A DNA stretch of 64,000 bases from Methylococcales bacterium (GCA_030949405.1 JAUZSN010000002.1:1970553-2034552), one strand, 5' to 3'. Counted from the stretch's first letter, positions 8,896 through 18,628 are shown. Notes: generated by a model from the letters alone, not told the origin. Made by a program: numbers and translations.

Positions 8896-10407
8896 TTAAC
8901 GAGGTTCAAATGTCATAAAGTAACCACAATGATCTGAGACTGGCCCATAATCTTGATCCGTAAAAATAACCTTAGCAGAAGTGATCTGTAATTCGCTACC
9001 TTTTTTCATAAAAATATAGTCAATTCGGTAATCATCGGCTAAAAGCTCACGCCAATGGTCATCATTAACCTTGAAAACTTTTTCAAAAACCCCCTGTTTA
9101 TTAATCGCTAAAAATTGATCTTCATAATCCCCTGAATCAACGATTAATTGATAGCCGCTAGAGCCTGCGGCAACATTAAAATCACCACAAAGTAACGTGG
9201 CTTTAATCTCATCACGGTTATTTTTATCGGCCCATTGTTGTAATTGTTCGAATTGAGCTTTAAAACCATCTTCCAGCCAACTTAAATGGGCAGAAAAGAC
9301 ATTGATTTTACCGATGAAAGGGACATAAACTTCAGCGGCAACGACTTTACGGGAATGAATACTGTAAATATCATGACTTTCTGAGACATAGCTTGATTCT
9401 TTATTCGACAACGGGTAACGGCTTAAAATAGCCACGCCTTCCCTGTATTTATCAAAGCCTAAATGTGACCAGTCGTTATGAAGGTAAAAGGGTTTATTTA
9501 AACGGTCATTAATAATTTTTGCCGAATTAGACTCCCAGTCGCCCTCACCATCCCGCCAGTATTCAGCGACTTCCTGTAAACAGACAATATCAATTTCTAA
9601 TTTATCAATCGTTTTTGCAATTTGTGTGAATTTATCATCCTGATTTTCTTCTTGATAGCAATGTAAGTTGAGGATAAGAATTTTTAATCGTTCATGCTGA
9701 AAACGATAATTATGTTCTGCATTATTCTCCCATAACGTTTGCGCACTATTTTCACACTTAATAATATATTCTGATTTAAACCAATCCTCGCCTTTTAATT
9801 CAGCCGTCCAAAGCTGAGTCTCATATTGATTTGGATTTCTAGCATTGCTTTGAAAATTCGTGTCCCAGTAATTATGATTCAAACAACACTTTGTTTTATG
9901 GGTCGTTTCCCAGCGATTGGTCGTCCAGTGAATGGTGACTGTTTTTGCATTAAATGCATTTGCCACCGCAATCGTGAGGGCAATAGATTGGGGCTTATCT
10001 TCAAGATGATTATCAAAACCTACATTTTGTATTTGCTGGTTATGGGTTAATTGGATACCCGAATCGGCTTCAGCGGCATAATTAAGCCCATGATTATTAT
10101 CCCAATATTCTTTGCCTGAAACCCGATAACGTAAACTAAATTTAATGTTACCTGCTAGGGATTGTTTTGGCGTTAAATCAAAATTAATTGTCGCGTGCCA
10201 ATGCTCCTTATCAAGCCCTTGCATACCATGAAAATTAACGGGTAAGGTATGCCAAATATCATCTTCTCCCGCCCAGATAACATCGACTTGTTTGCTGTAA
10301 CTGACATTTTCAACCAAAATAAAAAATGTGAGCTGTTGTTGAACGAGGGATGTTTTTCGAGTGATTATATTTTCTACATAAAGTAATTTTATTTTATCCA
10401 TCTTCAT
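8896..10407 (-). CDS. CBM21-like repeats fused to an endonuclease/exonuclease/phosphatase (EEP) domain
   Basis: The 503-residue protein begins with a carbohydrate-binding-module-21-like domain (about 20-110; note RYRVSGKEYWDNNHGLNY). A second, more diverged copy spans about 125-235 (TTNRWETTHKT, ending in WENNAEHNYRF). The EEP hydrolase core follows, with LNLH near 245, CLQEV, FSAHLSW, CGDFNV near 410, DYIF and SDHCGY near the end, so all metal and catalytic positions are present. EEP enzymes cut DNA, RNA or phospholipid head groups. No signal peptide is visible. It is the first gene of the cluster EEP-PLD-TerD-VWA. The pairing of a starch/glycogen-type module with this hydrolase is unusual. 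Confidence 0.8.
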   Translation of the reverse strand: MKMDKIKLLYVENIITRKTSLVQQQLTFFILVENVSYSKQVDVIWAGEDDIWHTLPVNFHGMQGLDKEHWHATINFDLTPKQSLAGNIKFSLRYRVSGKEYWDNNHGLNYAAEADSGIQLTHNQQIQNVGFDNHLEDKPQSIALTIAVANAFNAKTVTIHWTTNRWETTHKTKCCLNHNYWDTNFQSNARNPNQYETQLWTAELKGEDWFKSEYIIKCENSAQTLWENNAEHNYRFQHERLKILILNLHCYQEENQDDKFTQIAKTIDKLEIDIVCLQEVAEYWRDGEGDWESNSAKIINDRLNKPFYLHNDWSHLGFDKYREGVAILSRYPLSNKESSYVSESHDIYSIHSRKVVAAEVYVPFIGKINVFSAHLSWLEDGFKAQFEQLQQWADKNNRDEIKATLLCGDFNVAAGSSGYQLIVDSGDYEDQFLAINKQGVFEKVFKVNDDHWRELLADDYRIDYIFMKKGSELQITSAKVIFTDQDYGPVSDHCGYFMTFEPR

Positions 10408-10554
10408 AATAATACGCCTGATTTTAATATTCGTAAAATGATAGAGAGCATTGCTTGATATTCAAAGAAATACTTTAGGAACAAGATTAATGAGAACTTT
10501 AACTTTAAGACTATAATAACCGATTCTGTTTTTTAAACTACACGGTAATTATTG

Positions 10555-11073
10555 ATGCTTACGTTAAAAGTACGACTTTTTTCTTATTTACTATTAATGC
10601 TTCCAGTCGCAGCTCATGCCGAACTTTCTTGTCAAAGCAAGCTGGTAACATGGAGTGACAGCCGACCTGCGGTTAATTTAAAACATATTTTTTGTGGTGA
10701 AAGTAAGAACGGGCGCAATAAAGGCGTTCATTCCAATTATTTACTCTCAACCTCCCCCCTTGTCACGGGAATTTCTAATAAAAAACAACTCAAAGGCGGG
10801 ATTTATAGTGCTAAAGTTAAATTTAGCGATGGAAAAAGTAAGTTTTCTACTTTTTTCCCCGATCATTGTACGTTAGCGACGATTACCCGATCGGTGATTT
10901 ATGCCTCTACTCATAAGACCGCTAACCATCGACAATGGGGAATTTTAGGGCAATCCGCCCCTAAACCTGACAGTAGAGGTTATTGTTTACAATTTAATGG
11001 CGATACGTTTACGATACGAATGGGATTAATGAAAAATGGAAGCCGGGTTAATACCGCCTTTCCTCAACCTTAA
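10555..11073 (+). CDS. Secreted EndoU-like nuclease
   Basis: After a signal peptide (hydrophobic core, AHA cleavage site near residue 23) the 172-residue protein shows the bacterial EndoU pattern. This is VNLKHIFCGE, then GRNKGVHSNYL with its histidine, and a lysine-containing strand GGIYSAKVKF, with an SxNTAFPQ tail. The two histidines and a lysine would form the RNase site. In contact-dependent toxins EndoU sits at the end of large polypeptides; here it stands alone with its own export signal. A TTG directly precedes the ATG at 10555. A small gene follows 9 bp downstream and could be the immunity partner. Confidence 0.68.
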   Translation: MLTLKVRLFSYLLLMLPVAAHAELSCQSKLVTWSDSRPAVNLKHIFCGESKNGRNKGVHSNYLLSTSPLVTGISNKKQLKGGIYSAKVKFSDGKSKFSTFFPDHCTLATITRSVIYASTHKTANHRQWGILGQSAPKPDSRGYCLQFNGDTFTIRMGLMKNGSRVNTAFPQP

Positions 11074-11082
11074 AAAATTAAA

Positions 11083-11370
11083 ATGATGCCTCAGTATTCC
11101 GCTTTATTTATGGATTTTTTAATCACAGACATTAATAAAAATATTGATTTTTGTGATGATATTTTACTCGCTTTAAAACAAAGACCGCTTAAAACAAGCT
11201 GTTTTTGTGGCAATGTTTACGAATTACAACTCACTGCAGATAAGGTATTTTTAGAAAATATTCATGATGATGAGATTGCTTCAGAATCAATGACCCTCGA
11301 ATTATTACAATTAATGATAGAGGACTGGCGAAAAAAGATACTAAAGGAGGATAAAAATATAAACGCATAA
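11083..11370 (+). CDS. Small acidic protein, candidate EndoU immunity protein
   Basis: The 95-residue protein is acidic, has no signal peptide or membrane segment, and ends with an amphipathic helix (LELLQLMIEDWRKKIL). It begins 9 bp after the EndoU stop on the same strand. Size, charge and position fit a cytosolic immunity protein for a secreted nuclease. The helix-rich C-terminus with a conserved-looking Trp resembles some small immunity families. I cannot name the family from sequence alone, so the role is inferred from context. Two adjacent ATG codons are possible starts. Confidence 0.55.
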   Translation: MMPQYSALFMDFLITDINKNIDFCDDILLALKQRPLKTSCFCGNVYELQLTADKVFLENIHDDEIASESMTLELLQLMIEDWRKKILKEDKNINA

Positions 11371-11376
11371 ATAATT

Positions 11377-11467
11377 GAGATGCAATGCATTGCGTCTACC
11401 CACTTAAAACGGGACAAGTTGAGGTTAAGCCTTGTTCCATAGTGTCCCGTAGCCCGTATTGCATCTC
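11377..11467. repeat. Palindromic element copy A, with outer inverted repeat
   Basis: A degenerate copy of the dispersed GGCTACCAACTTAAG element (core about 11394-11454) carries the inner GAGGTTAAGCC and GTGTCCCGT blocks. An outer inverted repeat encloses it: GAGATGCAAT at 11377-11386 and ATTGCATCTC at 11458-11467. It lies between the convergent immunity-like gene and yigZ and could act as a two-way terminator. Confidence 0.7.
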
Positions 11468-11492
11468 ATTTTAATGGAGTGGTTATCGTATT

Positions 11493-12077
11493 TTATTTTT
11501 TTATAACACGAGTCTCTCTACTATAAAGGCTAGTCAGTTTATTTAAATTTTGTTGAGGAATTATGATTAAAAGTCGTATTTTATCCGTAAAATTCTGATC
11601 TATAATTTTACCCTCTAATTTTTTTAATTGATATTCAAATAATTGCATTTGTGGATAGGCTAAACAAACGTTAATCGTTACATAGTCGATATAACTAATA
11701 AGTTCAGTCGTGGCAATTACTTTAGACGCGGTATTACCATAAGCACGGGTTAATCCACCTGCTCCTAATTTTATACCGCCAAAATAACGAATAACGACGA
11801 TTAGCACGTTAATTAATTGCTTGCCTTCCAAATGCTTGAAAATAGGTTTCCCCGCAGTCCCCGAAGGTTCACCTGCATCATGAAAACGATAAACTAATCC
11901 TGTTGACGATTTTATTCGATAAGCAAATGCAATATGACTGGCCTGTGGGTAGGCTTGATGAAGCTGATTTAGGGATTCTAAACAATGACCTTCTGATTCA
12001 CAGGACATAATAATCCCTATAAAACGTGATTTCTTAATAATTTCTTCAATTATGTGTGTAGATTTAACACAATACAT
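11493..12077 (-). CDS. yigZ: YigZ/IMPACT family protein
   Basis: The 194-residue protein shows the IMPACT N-terminal domain: KKSRFIGI near residue 15, HIAFAYRI, then RFHDAGEPSGTAGKPI at about 68-83 and VIRYFGGIKLGAGGLTRAY near 95-113. A C-terminal ferredoxin-like half follows. In bacteria YigZ is a conserved protein of poorly known function; the eukaryotic relative modulates the GCN2 stress kinase. The length matches the family. It stands alone, convergent with the EndoU pair. Confidence 0.92.
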   Translation of the reverse strand: MYCVKSTHIIEEIIKKSRFIGIIMSCESEGHCLESLNQLHQAYPQASHIAFAYRIKSSTGLVYRFHDAGEPSGTAGKPIFKHLEGKQLINVLIVVIRYFGGIKLGAGGLTRAYGNTASKVIATTELISYIDYVTINVCLAYPQMQLFEYQLKKLEGKIIDQNFTDKIRLLIIIPQQNLNKLTSLYSRETRVIKK

Positions 12078-12249
12078 AGTTACAACCTAATGACATTGAA
12101 AATGATGATGAGGGGCATGATGGTTTAAGGAAAAGATTGTAATTTTTTGTTACAATTAAGGCCATTATTTTAATTTAAACGATTAAATACTTCAATAACA
12201 CGACTAAAAATGAGGCATGATTTATGGAATTAAAACTGACATTGAGCGG

Positions 12250-12846
12250 CTATGACTCATAAGAAAGTTGATATATCTCTGCCACCGTTCTCCCAAAAAG
12301 AAGCAAGATTTTCTGTCGCAAAGGTGTAAGCCCTTCAATTACTTGCTGCGTCTGTTTTTCAGTGGAAACCTCAAGACAATGAATGCCATACAATAACTGA
12401 AAGACCCAACGCAAAGTCGGAGTGGCTGTCGGTTGGTGAATTTGATTCGGTAACGTTTCACCCTGTTCAGCTAAACTGGCTCGCATTCGTCTTTCTGCAA
12501 TCCCATACACCAACAATGACAATAACATCACCATTAATAACGCCATAATGCGCTTTGGCGTTTTGACAAATAACGAGGATGCAAAAAACAACGGGTCTTT
12601 GAGAAAACGAAAGCCGCGTTCTACTTGATGCTGCTCTTTGTAAGCCTGTACAACTTCTTGATCGCTCAGCTCTTTTGGATCGGTATTACCGCCAATGATG
12701 TAATGCGCCTCTTTCGCTTTCGAAAGTACCAAGGCGTTCGTCAATGAGCTGAACAATGTTCAAGTCTTTTATTACTCCTGCCACAATTCCTAAGTGATCT
12801 AAGCGTTCTATTGAATAGTTGGTTGCGATAATTTTTCTACATTTAA
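12250..12846 (-). pseudogene. IS1634-family transposase remnant, internally deleted
   Basis: From about 12846 down, one frame reads TNYSIERLDHLGIVAG and NIVQLIDERLG, which is the IS1634 transposase N-terminus. It then joins, in another frame, a 168-residue C-terminal segment (12250-12756) with the hallmark QHQVERGFRFLKDPLFFAS and RIMALLMVMLL. The central catalytic part is gone and the frame changes at the joint, so the element is inactive. It ends with the normal C-terminus. Confidence 0.85.
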
Positions 12847-12915
12847 AATATGAAAATAAGGTGTGTAGTTTAAATCAATTTTTCAAGTGATAATAGCCGC
12901 TCAATGTGAGTTATT

Positions 12916-13110
12916 TTGACAGAAAATGAAAATAATAAGGATCTTTTTATTATTACAGAAGGGGCCGTAAGTCTTAATAAGAGAGAAATGGGTGAAATTA
13001 AATTAGGGGTTGCGGATATTTTTGGTGATTTATCACGACTTAATCGTGAGGTTATTGACGGCACGGTAACTGCGCTATCGGATACTAAGGTCATGCAAAT
13101 CAACCAATAG
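12916..13110 (+). pseudogene. Cyclic-nucleotide-binding domain fragment
   Basis: About 64 codons read LFIITEGAVSL, then ADIFGDLSRLNREVIDGTVTALSDTKV (quoted in parts), the middle of a CRP/cNMP-binding domain. There is no upstream half: a stop lies just before, and only a TTG is available. There is no downstream helix-turn-helix. It lies directly beside the IS1634 remnant, so an insertion probably truncated it. It is unlikely to make a working sensor. Confidence 0.55.
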
Positions 13111-13232
13111 ATTCCAGCTTACAAGAAGGAAGTCGTTTCGCTATTTTTAGTCTTTACAATATTCATCATCAGCATTTTTAACGAAGGAGGGATTTTTATT
13201 TGTCTGAAAAAGGTGGGATCCATCCGATTAAA

Positions 13233-13613
13233 TTATTGATTAATCTGCGTATAAATTTCTTCCATCATTTTATTGTTATATTCTTGAACAATAACTTGTG
13301 ATTTAAAGAGTTCATAAAACTCAAAGATGCTAATGGCAGCAATAACAACAAGGCCACTGGTTGTGTAATCGGAAAATAAAAGAATGACTCCCGTCCAAAA
13401 AATAGAAATATTCATTAAACCTAAGCCCCATTTTCCTAAATAAAAATGATGAAGGCCTGCGATAAAAATATAATTTAAAGTTGCATAGGTATCAGGATCT
13501 TTAAGTTTTTTTTCAGATTCTTTAAAAAAGGCAAGGCGTTGGTCATCAGAGAGATTACGAACTTTTTTTCTAATAGATTCTTCATGCTCTTGAGCGGCTT
13601 CTTGGGTTGTCAT
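13233..13613 (-). CDS. TM2-domain-like membrane protein
   Basis: The 126-residue protein has a charged N-terminal helix (about 1-40). Two or three hydrophobic segments follow, with the TM2 hallmark IAGLHHFYLGKWGLGLMN (about 50-68) and a second segment around 72-98. A short polar tail ends it. TM2-domain proteins are small inner-membrane proteins without a settled role. It lies 59 bp after the DUF4177 gene on the same strand, downstream of the large restriction enzyme gene. Confidence 0.72.
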   Translation of the reverse strand: MTTQEAAQEHEESIRKKVRNLSDDQRLAFFKESEKKLKDPDTYATLNYIFIAGLHHFYLGKWGLGLMNISIFWTGVILLFSDYTTSGLVVIAAISIFEFYELFKSQVIVQEYNNKMMEEIYTQINQ

Positions 13614-13672
13614 TTTAACTACCTTGATAAAAATAATGACAAAAGGCGACCGTCGCCGCCTTTTGTTAGGGA

Positions 13673-13885
13673 TTAGCGTTCTAGGGTAATAATAACGGCT
13701 TCACGTTTCCAAAAAAGTAAAAAGCGTTTTTGCTCAACGATTTGAAAAGCCAATGACCAACCCGCAGCAGCTTCTTTATTTAAGGCTAATTCCATTTTTT
13801 TGATAGGAATACCTGACGCGCCTAAAAATATAGTCCCTAGACCGCCTTCTACAATATGTAAAACTTTATATTCTTTTGATGCCAT
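13673..13885 (-). CDS. DUF4177-like small protein
   Basis: The 70-residue protein has the DUF4177 layout: an opening strand KEYKVLHI, a central LNKEAAAGWSLAFQIVE, and a closing strand AVIITLER. The function is unknown. It starts 14 bp after the stop of the type IIG gene, so the two probably share a transcript. An upstream SD-like AGAGAC is present. Whether it contributes to the restriction enzyme is untested. Confidence 0.65.
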   Translation of the reverse strand: MASKEYKVLHIVEGGLGTIFLGASGIPIKKMELALNKEAAAGWSLAFQIVEQKRFLLFWKREAVIITLER

Positions 13886-13899
13886 GATAGTGTCTCTTT

Positions 13900-16800
13900 T
13901 TATGAGGGTGAATAAGCAATTGCGCCATTTTTTAGGGCGGTTTTTACGCGAATTTCTAAGTCTTTAATCTCGCCGATTCTAAAGCGACTTTCTTCGCTTA
14001 TTGGATTAAGTTGGACGTGTTCGGAGTAGAATTTTTCTAAATCGTCAATAAAAGGAATTTTTTCTCCTTGTTTATTTAGATAACATAAATAAGCATGTAA
14101 AGCAAGGTCACGCGTGATGAAGGCGCGATCAGTTTTTTCTTCGGTTGTGCCTTCTGCGACAAATTTATCGCCTGTTAGAGGCTCGTAGTTTCGGTCTAAT
14201 AAGGGAAAATGCGTGAGGATACGCGCGTAGTCTTCTAAACTTAATCCATACAATTTAGCGATGCGAGCATCTATTTCTGCGCGTAATAAAGCGCGTTTAT
14301 TTAAGTCTTTTTCGGCGGAGTCTTCTGTCCATGTATTATCTGGATAAACATGATTCCAGTAGCTTGCCATTTCTGCGGTGGTACAACTTAATTTAACCGC
14401 GCGTTGGCATAATTCTGTGCTTAGAAATTCGTCAATATCGGCTAAATTAGGCACGGGAACTTGGGTTAAAAAATTCATGGTCATTGACGTTGATACTCGT
14501 AAACGAATCAGAAAATCCCATACAAAAGACGACATTAGGCATTGTAGGAGAATTAAATTTTTTGATGAGTTATCCTTAACTGTAAAAGTCGGAACTTTAT
14601 GCCCACAAGCTATATTTTTTGGTAATAATGAAGATAAAGTTGTTCGTTCGTTTGTCGCACCTGTAACATCACAAAAGCCTAGCTTGTCATGTAAATCAAT
14701 TTGAGATTCTTTTAAACTTACATAAACTCTGGGTTTTAACGCTTTATTGTCAAAATCTAAATTTCCCCATTTAGCCGTTCTGCCTTCGCCCTCTAAATAT
14801 TCTTTTTGGCAATGGTCAAAAATATGTACCATACGCCCTTCGTATAACGGTACATAAGTTTCATCAGGGACAATATAAAAATGAGCTTCGTTTAAATGTG
14901 GATTTTCTTCAGCCGATTTTTTATCGTCTGGATGAAGATAAACACTCAAATTTTCTTTATTTTTTAATTCAATTTCCAGTTTTTCATAACCGCGATTTTC
15001 ATAAAAATCCGCTTTATTGGAAACTAACCCCGTAAAACCGCGTATCGCCATCCATTCAGGTTTTTTAAATAAATACGCATCATTGGTCATGTGCAATTCA
15101 CAACGATATTTTATTTTCCAATCACTTTTACCTAAGGCCGAAAAATTCTGATGCAATTTAGACACTAAAGCACTATCACCCGCTGCTTTAAAATCTAATA
15201 ACGCTAAGGTTTCAGGGCTAAAGGCTTGAACAGCTTCAAACGATAAATCCATTAAACGTAAACTCGGTGGCGTTTCATTTAAAATACGGTCATGGCGCAA
15301 CATAAACGCCGCCTTAAAAGTATGCTCTGCTTTGGGTTTTTTATCCTCAGCTAATTTTTTAAACACAAAACTACTAAATTTAAAACTGGTATGAATACCA
15401 AACGCCCATTTACGAAAATTTTCAAAGGTATAAAGCTGTTCTAATTGATTATGCTGAAATAATAAGCGTCTTAATGCGGTACAACCTTCGGCTTGCCATA
15501 ATCCTGCGGGCGTTACCAAACCAACACGCCCCCCGACACGCGCACATTGATAAGCTCGTTCAATAAAAAAACGAAATAAATCAGGATCGCCGCCTGTTTT
15601 TTTACCCTCAACTAAAGCAGATTGATGTTGATAATGCTGACTTTCTTTTAAAAAGAACACCGTTTTTTTAATCGTATTTTCATAATCTAACCATTCTTGC
15701 GGTAAATGTGGGTGTTTTAGCTCTAATTCATGCACTAACTTTTTAATACTAGTGCCTTGGGTATTGGCAACTTCTTCAGAGTATGGCGCGTAAAAGGCTT
15801 TAGTGTCAGGTTTAATTTTATTCCACGGTGGATTACCTAACACCACATCAAAACCATAATCCGTTTTAGGTTGTCCTCTTTTATCAAACGCGACTTCGGG
15901 AAATTCTAATTGCCAATGAAAAAACATCGTCGGACGTGCGCCATAACCATGTTCCGTATTTTTCCTTACCCGTTTAATGAAGGAATTATTCTTAAATTTT
16001 TCTAATTCTACTTGTCGCGATTCAGAATCTTTAATATTACAAATTTTTAACAACTGGTTATATAAACTATTTCCATGAACACCAAATGCCTTTTCGCCAC
16101 GACTATCAGGTTTAACAAAAAACCACTGTACACACCATAAATCGGCTAATAATTTATGGGCAGATAACTCCCTAACAATTTGTTGATATTTTTTACGCTT
16201 ATTATGAATATCATCCCTGTTAGCACTGCTTGCTGCCAATAAATTACGCACATTTTCCAGTACCCCACTGATAATATTTTCGTCAATAAAAAATAAATCC
16301 AACTGCTGCTCAACTGGTACTTTTTGAGGTTTATTTTCTAAGGTCTCTTTAGTGCGTGGTTTAACTTTCCATATCATTCCAGACTTTAAGGCTTTAAGTT
16401 CTAACGCAGGCTCTTGTAACTCATCAATATCTGCCCCTAACAAAGTATTACCGACCTTTAAATGATGCGATAAAAATGATAACGGTTTGGCATATTCCGC
16501 CGTATGCAGCCATAAAGCCACTTTTGCCAACTCAACCGACATCGGGTTGTAATCGACCCCATAAATACAATTATCAATAATTTTACGTTTCCAGTACGCC
16601 CGTTCTGCGGCATCCTTAGTATCTTTAATCCCCTTATCAGGATGAGTTAAATCTTGCGGATTACAATACATCGCCAAATAACGCGACATCACATCAACGA
16701 CTTTAACTAAAAAATGCCCACTCCCCATAGCAGGATCCAAAACCTTTAAGTCTAAAATTTTATTAGGGTTAGCTTTACAGGCTTTTAATGACGGTAATAA

Positions 16801-18270
16801 AGTCGCATTGACTAACTGAGTCACCATTGAATCGGGGGTGAAATAAGAACCACTGGCTTTACGCTCGCCTTTCTCATTTTTTAACACTAATTCTGATAAT
16901 TCGCCGCTATCCTCTAAAATCAAACGCTGTTCTAATAAGCCTTCGTAAACATCCCCTAAATCCCTAACTTCTAATTCTTTCCAAACAATTTCTTCTTTTT
17001 GCGCTTCATCGGCATACATTAACGCGGTTAAAACCTTTTTTAATGCGGCATCCGTCATCCGCCATTTAATTAAATCGGTATGGGTTTCTGGGTCAAACAA
17101 TCCGCCGTTATAAGCAGGAACGCCATAACTTAAATCACCGCCATCTATATCTTTAAAAAAAGCTTGTAGAACCCGATAAACGGTAGAACGTTCTAATTGT
17201 GCAGGGGTTTTCGCTTCTAAGTTTTCTAATAATGTTGAAAGCGCGTATTCCTGAGCATAAGCGGATAATTCGCCATCCACTTCTTTTAATAATAATTGCC
17301 GACTTTCTGCTTTAAGAATAAATAACAACCGATAAAGTAAAATTAACGATTGCTCGCGTAAATAATCTAAATCCTTCTGCTGTGGTTCTTCTGCAATAAA
17401 GCCTTTATCACGGTTTTTACCATCTAACCAAAAACCATTAGCAATGTGTTCCACCGCATTATGGGCATTTTGTTTTAAAACTTCGCGTAAATTTTCATTA
17501 GCTTGTTGGGTTTCACTAAAAAGATTCTTTAAAAAACCCGATGAATGCGCTTTAGCCCCGTATAAATGCTCAAATAAAGCAAAGGTTTTTATATCCTCAT
17601 CATTTGGCTTGCACTTATTTTTTCCAATAAATTGTTGTAAAAACAACACTAAATCAAATCTAAAATAATTTTCTTGATTGCTTTTATGTGATAAACGCCA
17701 ACTTAAACCATTGGATAAAATACCCCAGTCTTTCGCATAATTATCTAAATAGCCTTGTAACTGGGCAATATGATTTTCATTTTCAGTTTTTTCAGTAGGT
17801 TTCTTTGCCTCTAAAATAAAGACTGCAGGCTGACAAAATTTTCGCCCGTTAAACGTTCTGCTACTTGCTAACGCTTTATTAACCGCATAAATATCTTTCT
17901 TCAAACTGAATAAAACCATATCAGGACGATTAGATTTATTTTTTTCTGTTAGGCTTTTATTGTTCGCAATTTTATGTTCAAAGCCTATTATTTCTAAGGT
18001 TTTCCTAATGATTCCCTGCTCTATCTCGCTTTCAGAGGCGTTTAAAAGCTTAAAACCTATAGGAACACCGAGTAATTTTACAGCTTTATCCGCTTTGGAA
18101 AGCGGCTGTAAAACCATCGCGGCGGCTTTATTCCAATAGTTAACCAATTCTGTTAAATGCTGGGCTGATTTTTTTAAATCATGTTCTGTTATATATAAGA
18201 AATCTTCATTCTGAGCAAAAACATCAAAGACAGATTGGGTAAATAAACCGTTATTTTCAACAAAATCCAT
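13900..18270 (-). CDS. Large type IIG restriction enzyme/methyltransferase (Eco57I-type methylase)
   Basis: This 1456-residue protein is the largest in the window. Near the N-terminus lie a possible nuclease site (RPD at 115-117 and LEAKK at 153-157) and long helical regions. GSYFTPDSMV opens the methylase; motif I VLDPAMGSGHF is near 512, then YGVDYNPMSVELAK, and the catalytic LGNPPWNK is near 811. The C-terminal third (about 1000-1456) fits target recognition. It would bind SAM, methylate adenine at its site, and cut unmodified DNA. No separate methylase or specificity gene is present. Two small genes follow in the same direction. Confidence 0.88.
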   Translation of the reverse strand: MDFVENNGLFTQSVFDVFAQNEDFLYITEHDLKKSAQHLTELVNYWNKAAAMVLQPLSKADKAVKLLGVPIGFKLLNASESEIEQGIIRKTLEIIGFEHKIANNKSLTEKNKSNRPDMVLFSLKKDIYAVNKALASSRTFNGRKFCQPAVFILEAKKPTEKTENENHIAQLQGYLDNYAKDWGILSNGLSWRLSHKSNQENYFRFDLVLFLQQFIGKNKCKPNDEDIKTFALFEHLYGAKAHSSGFLKNLFSETQQANENLREVLKQNAHNAVEHIANGFWLDGKNRDKGFIAEEPQQKDLDYLREQSLILLYRLLFILKAESRQLLLKEVDGELSAYAQEYALSTLLENLEAKTPAQLERSTVYRVLQAFFKDIDGGDLSYGVPAYNGGLFDPETHTDLIKWRMTDAALKKVLTALMYADEAQKEEIVWKELEVRDLGDVYEGLLEQRLILEDSGELSELVLKNEKGERKASGSYFTPDSMVTQLVNATLLPSLKACKANPNKILDLKVLDPAMGSGHFLVKVVDVMSRYLAMYCNPQDLTHPDKGIKDTKDAAERAYWKRKIIDNCIYGVDYNPMSVELAKVALWLHTAEYAKPLSFLSHHLKVGNTLLGADIDELQEPALELKALKSGMIWKVKPRTKETLENKPQKVPVEQQLDLFFIDENIISGVLENVRNLLAASSANRDDIHNKRKKYQQIVRELSAHKLLADLWCVQWFFVKPDSRGEKAFGVHGNSLYNQLLKICNIKDSESRQVELEKFKNNSFIKRVRKNTEHGYGARPTMFFHWQLEFPEVAFDKRGQPKTDYGFDVVLGNPPWNKIKPDTKAFYAPYSEEVANTQGTSIKKLVHELELKHPHLPQEWLDYENTIKKTVFFLKESQHYQHQSALVEGKKTGGDPDLFRFFIERAYQCARVGGRVGLVTPAGLWQAEGCTALRRLLFQHNQLEQLYTFENFRKWAFGIHTSFKFSSFVFKKLAEDKKPKAEHTFKAAFMLRHDRILNETPPSLRLMDLSFEAVQAFSPETLALLDFKAAGDSALVSKLHQNFSALGKSDWKIKYRCELHMTNDAYLFKKPEWMAIRGFTGLVSNKADFYENRGYEKLEIELKNKENLSVYLHPDDKKSAEENPHLNEAHFYIVPDETYVPLYEGRMVHIFDHCQKEYLEGEGRTAKWGNLDFDNKALKPRVYVSLKESQIDLHDKLGFCDVTGATNERTTLSSLLPKNIACGHKVPTFTVKDNSSKNLILLQCLMSSFVWDFLIRLRVSTSMTMNFLTQVPVPNLADIDEFLSTELCQRAVKLSCTTAEMASYWNHVYPDNTWTEDSAEKDLNKRALLRAEIDARIAKLYGLSLEDYARILTHFPLLDRNYEPLTGDKFVAEGTTEEKTDRAFITRDLALHAYLCYLNKQGEKIPFIDDLEKFYSEHVQLNPISEESRFRIGEIKDLEIRVKTALKNGAIAYSPS

Positions 18271-18628
18271 GAATAGTTGCCTTATATTTTTATTGATGAT
18301 TGATTTTTATCCATTTTTTATTTATTTAAAAAAAGGTTTGTGGAAAAAAAGGGGAGGGGACTCGTTAAGCGTATCATTTTCGTTGATATTTTTCACCTAA
18401 CTTAACCGTTTTATTTTTTGATTGACATTTTTAAATTAGAGTTTAGAATCAGTTATTATTTTAAATATAAAGTATATTTATCTGAATATCCAGCTAATGG
18501 CTAAAGATGAGGGTGAATCTGCTTGGAAAAAACTTAAAAATGGGTAAGGTTATCTTGAATTTCCAGCGATGTTAGGTTATTCGAGCGAAAGTGCTTACTA
18601 TCAATTGTGAGTCTTTAATGAGATTTTT

